Under the pieces are notes generated by a model that worked only from the letters and a program-made list of their open reading frames with translations, was not told the origin of the DNA and did no database searches. Both the position numbers and the translations under genes were made by a program. DNA of 64,000 nt from Cryptomeria japonica. Its lineage: Eukaryota > Streptophyta > Pinopsida > Cupressales > Cupressaceae. Positions 47,801 to 58,837 of the stretch are shown in pieces (the stretch's first letter is position 1; every line of letters begins with the position of its first letter). The stretch covers positions 315,794,456 through 315,858,455 of the forward strand of contig NC_081407.1 of the NCBI RefSeq assembly GCF_030272615.1. Reading direction: 5' to 3'.

Positions 47801-48249
47801 GGTGAGCTTTGACATTTCAGTCTTGTTGACCTTCCTTAGGGCTGGCACTTCCCCTGTATTTCAGAAACCAGTGACAGCCTGAATAGCTTGCCATGTGATA
47901 TCGTGTGTTCTTTCAAGTTACATCTTGTCACCATGAACTCTGCTCAGAATGATCCGAATGTGGTCATTTGTGAAATCCTCTAGGAAGTAAACCGCATTGT
48001 GAAGCTTTTTCTTCTCCAAGATGCTATACTCTGGTTTGATCCTTTTATCCTTCCCACAGAATAGACCTAGCTGAGAATGGATCACAAGAGACCCTAGGTC
48101 TTCGATCTTGCAGTCTAGTAATCTGAAATCCCTTCTTCTACTATAACCCTAGCCGACACTTGAGACAAGGCATTATATTTTGATTTTCTTTGAATGAAAT
48201 CCATAGAATCAACAGTTGCACTAGAACTGTCATGAGATGCGGAAGCCAT
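44890..48249 (-). pseudogene. C3 ORF2: conserved protein of unknown function with a long charged helix
   Basis: Starts MASASHDSSS at 48249 and runs to about 44890 with stops and shifts. The N-terminal half has the LSRVHGDKM block (about 47930), EVPALRKVNKTEMSKLTSSV (about 47830) and a block ending MLNLKSIK (about 47575). The longest intact stretch (47248-46292) includes KPKKTRHAKKKTKN, a possible nuclear localisation signal. Between about 46250 and 45690 the sense frame is almost only Glu, Lys, Arg and Asp, predicting a long single alpha-helix. The C-terminus (45556-45320) is a coiled coil. No enzymatic motif is seen. Homology to the C1 and C2 ORF2 proteins is clear from shared blocks and order. 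Confidence 0.75.
45690..46250 (-). repeat. Purine-rich expansion inside C3 ORF2
   Basis: About 560 bp in which the minus strand is nearly pure purine, made of repeating GAAGAGGAG, AAGAAGAAG and GATGAAGAG triplets of varied order. The translation is a repeating EEEKRKKEEEKKKKDEEE-type pattern. The opposite strand and other frames also stay open, but those readings (Phe/Ser/Leu or Lys/Arg only) are composition artefacts. Confidence 0.8.
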
Positions 48250-48693
48250 GACAAGACAGAAAACTCAAGAAGTACCTTTCAGAAATCAGGAATTTAGGGC
48301 TTGCAAATTCCACTTCGCCTTCCACTTCGTCGGTTGTTGAATCATGGCTTTGAGTTCTTCTTTTGACCGTTTAAAATTTGCTTTTGAATCTTCTTCAGGG
48401 TTTCGAGATTTCTTTGAATCACCACACAAATCACTTTTTCTTTGTTCTGCACTTGAAAAACTTCTTCGCTCGAAAAATGATAGTGAGAAATGATTTGAAA
48501 ATTCCTTTTAAACATATTCCTCACCTATCGTAATAAATGCTCCACCACTACGACATAAACCCTAATTTGCTTGTTACCATTTCTGGTCTTCTGCCAAATG
48601 ACAGGTATCACATACCGTTTAAGGTCTTTTTACCGGTGTAAACTAGGGGTTCGTAGTGTTTCACCATTTTCTCCCCCTAAGCTTTTCTAATGC

Positions 48694-49971
48694 TTAGTTT
48701 GTTGGTTCCAATATTTCCACACTAGGTGCAGAAATCGGTTCTTCTTGCAACACTGTTGGTTTCTTCTTCCAAGTTTTGTTCATATCCGCTTGAACAATGT
48801 CAATGTCAATCTTTCCTTCCAGAGTGACTGGTATGTCATCCGATATGTTCTTTCTTGATCTGCAGAATTTGGTAATGTGACCCAGTTTGTTGCAATGATA
48901 GCAGACCATTCTAGGTGCTCTCCAAGGTCCATTGTTCATGTTTCCATTCTTCCTTTTGCATGTTGCAGCAGTGTGACCATAACCATGACAAATCCAACAG
49001 TTTTCTCTCAATCCGGTTACCATTTGATAGCCCTTGCTTCTTGACTGATGATTAAAGGCATTAAACCGGTTGGAGTTCTAGTTCACAAAAGATTTCAGAC
49101 CAACTCCTTGAGTCCTCTAAGGATATCTTCCAGTGTTGTTCATGACAGACCTGCATTCAGATGCTCTATGCCCATACTTGTTGCATGCATAACAATTACC
49201 ATTGAACTTATTGGATCTAGGTACATTGTTTATAAAGTAAGGAAAATTATTATAGGCTTTGCTCATACATACATTGGTTGTATGTCTTTCTTTAAGACAG
49301 TTAAAGCAAACAGGTTTGAACTTTTGCTTACCTTTACCTTTGAATGTCGGTTGCTTCTTCGATGCTTCAGCACTTGCACCAGAGGTCTCACCTTGCTCAT
49401 GACTAGAATAACCAAGTCCATCAGTATTCTTTATAGGTTTGGCAGATTCAAGATTTTGCTCTAGCTTAACAGTACTCTTGTTGAACTCAGCAAGTATTTC
49501 CTTTGACTTAGAGAGTTCTTTGGAAATAGTAGCATTTGTTTCCATCAAGTTTTCATTCTCAGAGATGGCAATGTTCAGTTCTCCTTGCATGTCTTCCTTT
49601 TCCACTTTTCTCGTATGGAGTTGAGTAGTTAGGGCACTGATTTCTTGTTTCCACTTGGAGTTTTCATGATCTTTGTCTTTGACCAGATCTTCAGCTTTCC
49701 TTCGATTCTCAAGCTCTTGGCACATGCGAATAGTCAATCCTTCCAATTCTTTTCTCAGGTTGGAATTGGATTCATTCATCTTTTCTACTTCTTGGATCAG
49801 GGCTTCCATGTCCGCTTTGTCAGAAGAACTATTTTCAAATAGCTCCATCAACTTTTCAGCATGTTCTCTCTTTTTTGCTTGAGATGCCTTATATTTGACC
49901 ATAAGATCATCATAGGCTTGCTCAGACTGAGTGAGCTAATGAGTAAGTTCCCTCAATGTGTATTCCTCCAT
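48694..49971 (-). pseudogene. C3 Gag-like protein: coiled coil plus four zinc knuckles
   Basis: Start MEEYTLRELTH at 49971, about 40 nt inside the primer site; an early stop follows near 49937 and the frame then runs open from 49902 to 49117. About 180 residues of coiled coil precede a Ser/Gly linker and four CX2CX4HX4C-type knuckles: CFNCLKERHTTNVC, CYACNKYGHRASEC, CWICHGYGHTAATC and CYHCNKLGHITKFC. The frame ends EILEPTN at 48694, about 440 nt before ORF2. It is the best preserved knuckle set of the three families. The second pair is reached after a stop near 49117. An RNA-binding nucleocapsid role is inferred. Confidence 0.82.
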
Positions 49972-50007
49972 ATCTCTTTCCAAGTGGTTAAACTTATAGA
50001 AAGGTAG

Positions 50008-50019
50008 GCTTTGATACCA
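50008..50019 (-). other. Primer-binding site of C3 (methionyl tRNA, one mismatch)
   Basis: Minus strand TGGTATCAAAGC, one transition from TGGTATCAGAGC. Confidence 0.85.
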
Positions 50020-50021
50020 AT

Positions 50022-51137
50022 TGATGAATACTAAGAGGGGGGGGTGAATTAGTATGCCAAAAAACTTTGTACTTAAACACTTTGCTAGACTAATAGTAAA
50101 CCGATAAAATAGTTTAGCAAACAAACTGGTTAGCACACATGCAAACCAAATAGAAAATAATGCATTCACCCACAGAAGCACAAATACCATAACACAAGAG
50201 ATTTTGACGTGGAAACCAAATGGGAAAAACCACGGTGAGATGGAACTCACAAGTAACTATCTGCAGAATAGGAACTAGACCGATTAAGGTTAGACCGGTT
50301 AAGGTCACACAATTTTCTTTACCAGAATAGATCCTGTTAGGAGATAAGTCTGATTAAAGACTACCTTGCTAGAGGATTTTAGATCCACAGATGTGAACCA
50401 CCTTGTTAGAGGATTTAAAAAAGGCTTTTGGGCCTACCTAGTTAAGGGCTTCAGACTTGTCGAAGATGTGAGTAATCAACAAGTGAGTGATCTAGCTAAT
50501 AGCATAGATTGCTTGGTTAGATCCTTGATAGCTCATTCCTAATGCATTCCAGCATTACTTTAGTCTTCTACACATTCATACTCTCTCTAGCTCATCAACC
50601 ACCTTAAACCCTAGCAACTACCTAAAACCCTAGACATGATGTCCTTTTAAAGGAATTTGATTTCATGTCGGTCCAATAGGATTACAATACAATTTCCTAA
50701 GTTCAATGCATCTAGACATATTTTGTAACATGACACAAAAAGAACCGTTGAAGTGTCGGCACCGTCAAACAATCGGTGGATGGTAACTCATCACAAAATG
50801 CCAGTTGGTAACTCATCAAAGAGTATTACTGGTTCATACAAAATACCGGTTTAAGCAAAATACCAGTTGCCGGTTTGACAAAATGAAGACTGGGAAATAT
50901 GTGTTCTGCCGCTTAGATCCTTCATACCACTTGAGATCCTCAAACCGCTTGGGGTCTACATACTGCTTTAGATCGATAATCACTTTCTGCAAAACACCAA
51001 TAGTCTAAGGACTATAATTCATCATACCAGTTGGAACAAGTACCGATTGAGCTTTAACTTATACATACAAAAGTGATCTCAATGCAAGTGTGTGTCCATC
51101 AATGAAAATCACAATATAATCATAAAAAATTCCAACA
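50022..51137 (-). repeat. 5' LTR of C3
   Basis: Partner of 43429-44549. The stem-loop is conserved at 50028-50055. Confidence 0.93.
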
Positions 51138-51142
51138 CTTGT

Positions 51143-51889
51143 AACCTACACACAGAAAAGAGAGGAAAACGGGTTGGGATTGGGGGTTTTCCTTTAGGTC
51201 AAACCCCAGTTTTGGAATTAACCAAGTAATGAAAGAAAGTACTTCGAAGTAAATGTAAATGAAAGACTAAATTGTAAATCACCTCAAGGGAGGTTGTGAT
51301 AGCAATGTTGATAGAAATGCTTGTGTGGAATTGAATGTTGGAATCAATCTCCTCTTCAATGGTTGAATCCTTGACTTGAATGCAACACCTAGCCTTGAAG
51401 AGAGGCTTGAGAATGCCCAATGCTAGAAAGGAATGCTTGAATGCTCTTGAATGCTTGATTTCATGTAAAATTCCTGCTCATCCCACTTATACAAATGATA
51501 GGACATATGCCCCTGAAATGCATGTTAGTGGATTTGATTTTCATCACAGGCCAACATCGGGGGAGTTTCTTGCCCAATGCACAACCAACAATGCATTCTC
51601 TAGGAAGGTCCTGCCCCAAAATAAGGCAGGGATAGGAGTGCCATGCCCCTTTCCAAGGAGGACAAGGGTGCCACACCCCTATCCTAGGGGGGACAGGGGC
51701 ACCACACCCCTATCCTACCCCTTTCTCTAGGGCAATGTGCAGATAGGGTGGTGTGAAGGCCAAGAAAGAAGCTGATTTCAAGGGTTGAGAAGTCTCTGAT
51801 CTTCGATCAAGATAGAGGATTCAATCTCGCATGCGTGAGGACCCTAATGCAGTCAATAATTGCTAGGGTCACAATTTTATGACACTACA
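51143..51889 (-). repeat. 3' LTR of A, sense-5' part (U3)
   Basis: Continues 43428 after the C3 duplication and ends GACACTACA before the inverted purine tract. It contains the triple hairpin array (51629-51715) and a weak TATA-like GTATAAG (minus strand, about 51487-51493). Confidence 0.88.
51629..51715. repeat. Triple palindrome array in the A LTR (about 31-bp spacing)
   Basis: Three units end TTTCC, TATCC and TATCC at 51654, 51684 and 51715. Unit 3 pairs GGACAGGGG with CCCCTATCC, and unit 2 pairs GGACAAGGG with CCCTATCC, each with a one-base mismatch. The position in the U3, copy number and spacing match the B array at 58562-58650. Confidence 0.7.
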
Positions 51890-51905
51890 TTTAGCCCCCA
51901 CTTTA
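51890..51905 (-). other. Polypurine tract of A
   Basis: Minus strand TAAAGTGGGGGCTAAA directly before the LTR TGTAG. Confidence 0.75.
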
Positions 51906-52631
51906 GCAGGAGTATAAGTGTATGCCAATACTATTGGTAAAGTACAAGGAAACAAGATTGAAAGACTTATACCATGTCAAGGAGGAAAGATGCGCTACCA
52001 AGACCCCAGTGGACTTCAGATCTTACGACTTTGATTGACAAAGTAAAATGGAAGGGGAGAACCATGAATTCAAATAGCAAAGTTCCCCTCACTATGAGTC
52101 ATGAAAGCAAGGATACCAAAGATTACAAAGCAACAAAGTTCACTAAGTAATTCTAAGTATCAATGAAAGAAAATATGAGCAGAGTGTATGCCCCCATGTT
52201 AAAGAGATCACATGTGCCTTATCGGGAGCAATTTCTTTAAGGTAGGATACACCCAACAGAGAGAAGGAGGGAGTACATCATCGCAATGATTTAGCTCCCA
52301 ATCGAGGAATAAACCCAAGTATAATAAACACAAAACATGAGATAGTGTCACTTTCCTTAAGGTTAGTATGTTGTATGATAACTCATGTATATCTTGTATG
52401 TATATGCATATAATAATCGTCATTCCCCAAAAAAAGGACACTACCTTAGAAGAAAGGGAAGACAGGATGTCTTTTGAGTCAACATGAAAGAGACCAAGAA
52501 AAGATCTTAATGCTTTGCATCGTCTCCAAGTAGACATTAAGGTAACAATAGAAGAACATGGATGCACATAGAAGAATGGTCACAAAAGAGAAAGAAAGGA
52601 GAAAGAGATAAGATCTACAATGCTAATATTT
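51906..52631 (-). other. 3' untranslated region of A
   Basis: No gene. It aligns along its length with 58838-59562 of B, including GATCTTACGACTTTGATTGA. It contains the 42-nt hairpin at 52199-52240. Confidence 0.65.
52199..52240 (-). promoter_or_regulatory. 42-nt hairpin in the 3' untranslated region of A
   Basis: TTAAAGA (52199-52205) pairs with TCTTTAA (52234-52240). The B copy, of the same length, has TTAAAGC with GCTTTAA. Confidence 0.5.
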
Positions 52632-55600
52632 TTAATCTAGCATGACATCCACCTCTCGATCTTTCTGATCACTATTTCGGGAAGGCAAGCAACATGGCCG
52701 AGGAGTGACATCAAGCACAATAGATGAAGCTATTACAAGATCCAAACAAGGACTATGCTCATGTTGTAAGTCACTTTATTCGATTTTAGGAGCTAGGATG
52801 AGGGTTTGTGAAGACTCATCTGATAAATGCTTGTCCACATCAACATACTAATACTCACTATCAGAAGCATTAGGAGTTGTATTGCCATTATGAATAACAT
52901 TTCCACTCATTTCTTCATCAAAGTTTAGAGAAAGAGGAGTAAGAACACGAATAGGAGTATAACCATCACATGTTTTGTGCAACTTATGATTTGGAGATGT
53001 AGATTGAACATCTTGCTTGGGAGAAAAGGGAATCATGTCAACTGTCAGATTCTGAGGAGATTGAGTATTTTGAGGGATAGCTTCATGAGCTCAAACACGA
53101 CATCTTCATCGATGTTCTCTCACACAATGATTCCATCGAGTCTTAGCTGAAGGCTAAGATGGAGGAGGAACGCTTGAAAAAGTAGGAATGTTTTGCTCCT
53201 TGATATTTGAAGGTTTAGGTTGAATAAGAGGAGAAGTAGGCCTCTTCTCTCGATAAGAGGAAGATCGTGGAATTGCATCGTAGAAAGGAGGAATATAAGG
53301 TTTAGGAAGGAGACTAGGTCCATCATGAGGAGGAGGTATAGGTCTAACCTTAGGAGGAATATTTTTGTTCTCCTTAAGAGAAGGTAAAGTCACATCCATA
53401 GGTATAGGTTGATGATCTTCCTTAGAAGGGAGATTAGTTCTATCCATGAGGGGAAGAACCTCATCTTGAAGAATAATAGGAATGCCAAGTGTTGGAGATC
53501 TAGGTTGACTTAAGGATAAGATCATATGTTTCTTCTATTTTTGATAAGATTGAAAAAGAGCATTGTTCCTTGATGGAAGAGATTGAAATTGTTTGGGCCA
53601 AAAGAAATCAATAGGAACACCTGGGATTCTTTCACATGGATGAAATAAGCTATGGTTCACAGTTATTATTTCCCCATTGTGATGAAATTTTAGACACTTG
53701 TGGATTGGAGAAGAAATAGCCTTCATGGAAGATAGCCAAGGATAGCCCAACTTCAAATGGAATTGCTCAAAAGAGGGTATGATAACAAAGTCAACATCCA
53801 TGGATTTTGTATGAACTTCAATAGGAAGGGTGATAGAACCAATGGTAGGACAAGAGAAGCCATCAAATAACTTCACAACCACATTAGAAGCATCATATAT
53901 TTGTTTATACAATCGTAAAGTGAAAAGATACTCTTCAGTTATGACATTAACCATGGAAGAGGGATCAATAAGGGTACCACGGTAAGGGATATCCTTAACC
54001 TTTGCAACTATGTATAAAGGGCCATTAGGTGCTCTAATGGTCTCACTAGGGTCAAATGTAATACAAGGATCCTTAGGCATATCTTGTGTTTCTACCATAT
54101 TAACCAAGTTTGGAGCCATAGAGGTGAATTCTTAAGAAGAGAGAGAATCAGGCACAATCTCAATAACGTTAGAGGTATGAGAAGGCAAGGGATCAGTGGA
54201 AATATTAAGATTTTGATTAGGAGGAGCTACTGATTTATTCCCTTTATCATTCACACCTACCACATATATAGTATTATTATCAATCAAGTCTTGAATCTTA
54301 TTTTTCAATGCAAAACATTTCTCACTATCATGACTAGGTTGACGATGAAATTGACAAAAGGAATTGTTATCAAAACAAGGGGATGCAAGTTTAGAAGGAT
54401 CAATTTATATTATAGGAGGAAGTTTGATAACATTTATGTGCAACAACTTAGATATGATACTATGTAAAGATTCATTCAAGGAAGTAAATTGTCTTTCTCT
54501 TTGGAAAATTTTAGAAATAGAAGGCACACCTATTGTAGCATTCACATTGTGGTTGTTTATTGTATCATTGAACTTGATGAAGCTTGTTGTTGGTTTGAAC
54601 TTCACAAATGGATGTTGAACACTCTCCCCCTTATCACTCAGAGCCATATGAGTGGATTGATCCATTTGACTCACAACTAGTTGATAATAGTGGAGTGTTG
54701 CACACAACTATGGAAAGGAAGTAAACTCAGACAAAAGAAGATTTTACCTTATATCTTTTTGTAAATTAGAAATGAAAATTATTTGAATATCATTATCAGG
54801 TACATGAAAAGAAATTTGAGAACACAAATGATTATATCTACCAATGAAATCAGTCACTTTTTCTTTAACACCTTGTTTACAATGCATTAAAACGGTCAAA
54901 GTGATTTTAGGACCAATGTTGTTTTGAAATTGTTGGATGAAAGAATTTGCTAGTTGTTGAAAGGAAGTGATAGAATAAGAAGGCAAAGAGAAATACCATT
55001 GTAAAGCCTTATCTCTTAGTGTTCTTGTAAACAATTTGGCAAGCAATCTTTGATCATAAGCAAAATCAATACACAAGGTTTTAAATGTTTTGACATGTGT
55101 AAGAGGATCACCTTTTCCATTATAGAGCTCCAATTGAGGGATCTCAACATGTTTAGGTGGCATGAATTTAACAATATCAAGAGAAAGTGGGCTCACAACA
55201 TCAAAGGTGGTCACACTAAACTTGGATTGACTCATAGAAGCAATTTGTTGTTGTAAGGAAGACACAGTTTGAGCAAGATTGTTAATTGTTGCTTCAGTAG
55301 AAGAATTGATATTAGACATTTTTTTATTGAGAAGGTGGTGTGATGTTATTGAAAGAAGGCATGGACTGAGAATAAGGTGGTGGGACATTATGATAAGTAG
55401 GCATAGGTGATGATTGGGTAGGAAAAGGGACACTTGAAGGAGGAATAAAGTTGTTGAAGGAATTGCCCCCTTGTGTCACATTAATTGGTTGAGGAATACT
55501 AGGAACACTCATGGAAGACATAGGTAAAGATGGAGGATTAAATGAAGAAGAGGAATGGCCCCCATGACCCATGTTTGTAGGAATGACATTCTGAGTTGAT

Positions 55601-56116
55601 TTAGCCATGATGTTGGAGGTAAAAGTAGGAATACTAGTCATAAGAGAAGTCCAAGGAATAGAAGGATTGACTTGTGTTGAAGGTTGTGAATAACCTAGGG
55701 TTTCAGCATAACTCTTGATAGGGATGACATTAGAATCAACAATATGTGCAATGCCACACAATATATCAATTCCATTTTTATCACTTTGAATCATGTGTTT
55801 AAGGTATTCAATTAATGGAAGAGCTTCACTATTAGGGTATTCTTGGGACATCCATTGTTGAAAGTTATCAAATTGATTGTCCAATGTGGAAAGTTGATCT
55901 ATAGAAACCCTAGTTAAAGATTCTTCTTCATCATAGGATTCATCAATGGGGTGATAGGCACATGATTAAGATGGGGAGAATTAGCATGATCCTCATTAAA
56001 GAAGTCACCCAAATTAGGCTCTATCTCCTCGGTAACTAAACCTTGGGAATCCTTAATTCTAATGCTTCATCTAGAATGGGGATAGGATAGGTAGGACTAA
56101 TAGTGGTAAAACTCAT
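52632..56116 (-). pseudogene. Gypsy gag-protease gene of A, decayed
   Basis: Start ATG at 56116, end DVMLD at 52632; about 1,160 codons with several shifts and stops. Open pieces: 55884-55324 (Pro/Ser-rich N-terminus), 55433-54744 (gypsy Gag core with LELYNGKGDPLTHVKTFKTL and HCKQGVKEKVTDFIGRYNHL), 54707-54405, 54119-53535 (retropepsin-like: TLIDPSSMVNVITEEY, KLGYPWLSSM) and 53525-52848. A zinc-knuckle-like CQFHRQPSHD segment lies near 54350. The protease has Asp but Pro-Ser instead of the usual Thr/Ser-Gly. It has the same order and length as the B gene, and no RT follows. Confidence 0.85.
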
Positions 56117-57199
56117 GCACTAGAGAGAAAATTTGAATTTTGAATTTTGGAGCTTACAAAATTGAGTAATGAAAATTTAAGAAAATAATGATTACACAAT
56201 TTGAACTTTGTTGGAAGAAGAGGATGACATAATTTCCAAAAATGAAAGGAAATTGGAATTGTAAAATTAGGGCCAAGGGAATACCACTTAATTTTAAAAT
56301 CAAATTTTTTAAAATCAAGGCAGACTATAATTAACCTCTTAACTTTAAAAAAATTTATTAAAATTTGAAATGTTGAATTTTAGAGGTATTTTTGATTCTA
56401 GAGGGATCAAAAATCAATAAAATCAGCCAATCTTCTGGATTTAGGCTATTAATTATAGTCATAACAGTCTCCCGAAATTTAGGGAAAAAAGTCGAGGACC
56501 ATGGCGGGAACGCACATGGTCCGACCAATTTTTTTCAAAATTTTCAAGGATGAATATTACGGATATTTCAAAGCTAACCCCAAAAAATTGATGAATTTTA
56601 CAACCTCTAAATGGGTGAAATGAAGGCCCAAATGTAAAAATAGGACCCTATTAGGGTTTTGAAGAAAAAGAGGAATTGAATTGCAATTTTGAAAAAAAAT
56701 GTCAAACCTAATGTATAGGGAACACCTTGGAAAATGTTTAGAAATCTAAATGTAAATGAAATTGATTTTGAAATTTTCACAAAATCCAATTAAATTTGAA
56801 AATTAGGGTTTTATGACCTAACCGCTTAATTTTAAAATTTGAATTGTAGGAATGAAGACAAGTCTGAGAACAATCAGAAATTAAATGAAAATCCAACTTT
56901 TGCACAAGTTCAAGATGATTTTTGAAAATTAGGATTTTAACAAGTAACCTCTTAATTTTGTAAATTTTATTGCAAATTGAACAAGACAATGAGGAAATTG
57001 AATTTGACAAACAAAACAATTTTCAAATCTAAGATAACCACAAGCAATTTTTTGAAATCACAAGTTTAATTTAATTTGAAAAACTAGGGTTTTTAATGAT
57101 TTAACCACTAAGTTTGCAGAAATTTGAAATTTGCAAATGAAAAATATGCAATTTTGTTCAAAGGAAAACTTGAAATACATCAGGTTCACCAAAATGCAA
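56117..57199 (-). other. 5' leader of A with primer site
   Basis: About 1.08 kb of AT-rich non-coding DNA. The putative primer site TGGTGAACCTGATG (minus strand) is at 57178-57191. The palindrome GGACCATG (56496-56503) with CATGGTCC (56515-56522) sits in a module starting CCCGAAATTT. Confidence 0.65.
56496..56522. promoter_or_regulatory. Leader palindrome of A
   Basis: An eight-base perfect stem with an 11-nt loop, preceded by CCCGAAATTTAGGG. The B leader has the module twice with a different stem base (GGACCGTG/CACGGTCC). Confidence 0.55.
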
Positions 57200-57557
57200 T
57201 GTTGGTGAAATGTGAATGAGAGATCAAGAGGAAAACTACCCTTTCCCTCTAAGGAGAGATGAGAGCTTCACTACGGATTTCCCTTCAAACACTTTTCACA
57301 AACTTACATTCAGAAGAGGAGAGGAGAATTCACTAGATTCAACTTTCAAAGATGAAGATTCAATTCTGAATGAAATGGGAATGATAAGTTGATCCCCTCT
57401 TCCTTATTTGAAATGGAAAGGAATTAATTGAATTATGTAGTGCAAAAGTGACAAAGAACTAATTATAACTTAAGCTCAGAACATGGGATGAAGTTGTGCA
57501 CTTGGATCTAGTAGTAATATGTCGAGAAAAAGTCACCCTGAGAATTTGAGGAAAAGT
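57200..57557 (-). repeat. 5' LTR of A, truncated by B
   Basis: Matches 42959-43317 of the other A LTR up to GAGGAAAAGT, where the B LTR (TGTTCGAATC) begins. The remainder must lie beyond B, outside the window. Confidence 0.88.
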
Positions 57558-57942
57558 TGTTCGAATCTGTAAAGCGGAAAATCGCGATCGAACCCTAGTT
57601 GCTCTCCCCTCTTCCAACTCCAAGGAGAGAGAAGGGAGATTCACTAGGGTTGATGGTTTTCACTTAGGGGAGAGACTTTACATTCAAAAGAGGGGTTGAA
57701 ACCCACAAGATCCAATCCCACGCAATGCAAGATTGGATGCTAAATGAGTTTCAAGGGTTATGACAGCAAGGCTACCCTCTTTTGTAAAGAATGTTGATAG
57801 AAGAATTAAGCTAGGAATGCATAGAAAGTGACAAAGATTCGCTTATAAACTGAGATAGGAATACAGTATGAAGCTACGGACCTGGAATTAGCAGTAAAAT
57901 GTCGATACGGCACTGTCCTGCAAATTTGAGCAAAATTTGTCT

Positions 57943-57968
57943 GGACGATGGCGCCCGGCGCCACGGTC
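57943..57968. promoter_or_regulatory. R/U5 palindrome of the B LTR
   Basis: TGGCGCC and GGCGCCA form a perfect seven-base stem around a single C (57949-57963), extended by GGAC with GTCC. Confidence 0.6.
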
Positions 57969-58429
57969 CTCCGAAAAATCCGCGAAACGAAGGGGGATCT
58001 GTTCGTCTCTGCACAAGGATTCCAGATCTTCAATTTCAGCCACGTACCTGCAACCTACACACAACAAAGCGAAGATGATTGGGGGGTTAGGGATTAGGGG
58101 TTTGCCATTAGGTCAAACCCCGGTTTGGCAATTAACCAAGAAATGAGCAAGTGCTGTAAATGTAAATGATTGTAAAACAAGTACTAATACCTTGTTCTAA
58201 GGATGTTTGTATCCTTATGTGCGAAGGTATAGATGTTGTATGTTGTTGTAGTATGTTGTATGTAGTATGTAGTAAGTGATCTCCTCTTCAATGGTTGAAT
58301 CCTTGTCTTGAATGCAACACTTAGCCTTGAATGGAGACTTGGAATGAATGCTTGAATGTTTGAATGCTTGAATGCTTGAGTATAATTTCCATGCTTTTTC
58401 CATCATATCAAATGAAAGAGGAAAATGTA

Positions 58430-58440
58430 GTTTATATACT
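58430..58440 (-). promoter_or_regulatory. TATA box of the B LTR
   Basis: Minus strand AGTATATAAAC, about 390 bp into the LTR. The triple hairpin array lies 120-220 bp upstream in the sense direction. Confidence 0.55.
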
Positions 58441-58561
58441 TGTCAATTAGGGCTGATAGACTGATTTTCCCGACCTTAGGCCGACTAGGGAATGTAATTT
58501 CCAATTTGCAAACAAAAAGACCCGAGACCCCTTAGGAGACCGGGCCCAAAATAGGACCCAG

Positions 58562-58650
58562 GGACTAGGGCGCTGGGCGCCATGGTCCTGGGGGACCAGG
58601 GCACTGGGTGCCCTGGTCCTGAGGGACCAGGGCGCTGGGCGCTCTGGTCC
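58562..58650. repeat. Triple palindrome array in the B LTR (exact 31-bp period)
   Basis: Three 27-nt units at 58562, 58593 and 58624. Unit 2 is a perfect 12-bp stem, GGACCAGGGCAC with GTGCCCTGGTCC, around TGG. Unit 3 has GGACCAGGGCGC with GCGCTCTGGTCC (one mismatch) and unit 1 has two mismatches. The CA/TG pair in unit 2 is CG/CG in units 1 and 3, a paired change. Confidence 0.85.
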
Positions 58651-58821
58651 CACCTCCCGAGACAGCAGGGTGCAAGGAGGTTCAGGCGAGGGTGCTTGAA
58701 AATGCAGTTTTTAGTGTCGTAATCAGGTTTCGGGGTCTCCATTCAGGTTGCGTGTTGCGTCGCCATCATGAAGACCGAAATGCAGTCGAAATTGCAAGTG
58801 TCACAATTTTAGGACGCTACA

Positions 58822-58837
58822 TTTAGCCCCCACTTTA
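58822..58837 (-). other. Polypurine tract of B
   Basis: Minus strand TAAAGTGGGGGCTAAA, identical to that of A. Confidence 0.78.

Larger units (their letters stand above)
43429..51137 (-). mobile_element. Complete pol-less copia-type LTR element C3
   Basis: 7,709 bp, LTRs 1,121 and 1,116 bp, flanked by CTTGC (43424-43428) and CTTGT (51138-51142). The left terminus reads TAATGAATAC against TGATGAATAC on the right. A purine tract and a methionyl-tRNA primer site (one mismatch) are present. The gene order is a Gag-like protein, then ORF2. Joined flanks read as one continuous A LTR, as shown by comparison with the B LTR around AACCTACACACA. Confidence 0.92.
42959..57557 (-). mobile_element. Gypsy element A (visible part), carrying C3 in its 3' LTR and B in its 5' LTR
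   Basis: Minus-strand element. Its 3' LTR runs 42959-43428 and 51143-51889 around C3. The interior runs 51890-57199, and the 5' LTR starts at 57200 (TGTTGGTGAAATG, matching TGTGGGTGAAATG at 42959) and is cut by B at 57558. It encodes a decayed gag-protease and no pol. The whole interior is only 5.3 kb, with about 740 bp between the gene end and the purine tract. Confidence 0.85.
57558..58821 (-). repeat. 3' LTR of B
   Basis: 1,264 bp from TGTTCGAATC to GACGCTACA. It shares with the A LTR the segment around AACCTACACACA and AGGTCAAACCCC and the U3 hairpin array, but the sense-3' third is different. Confidence 0.8.
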
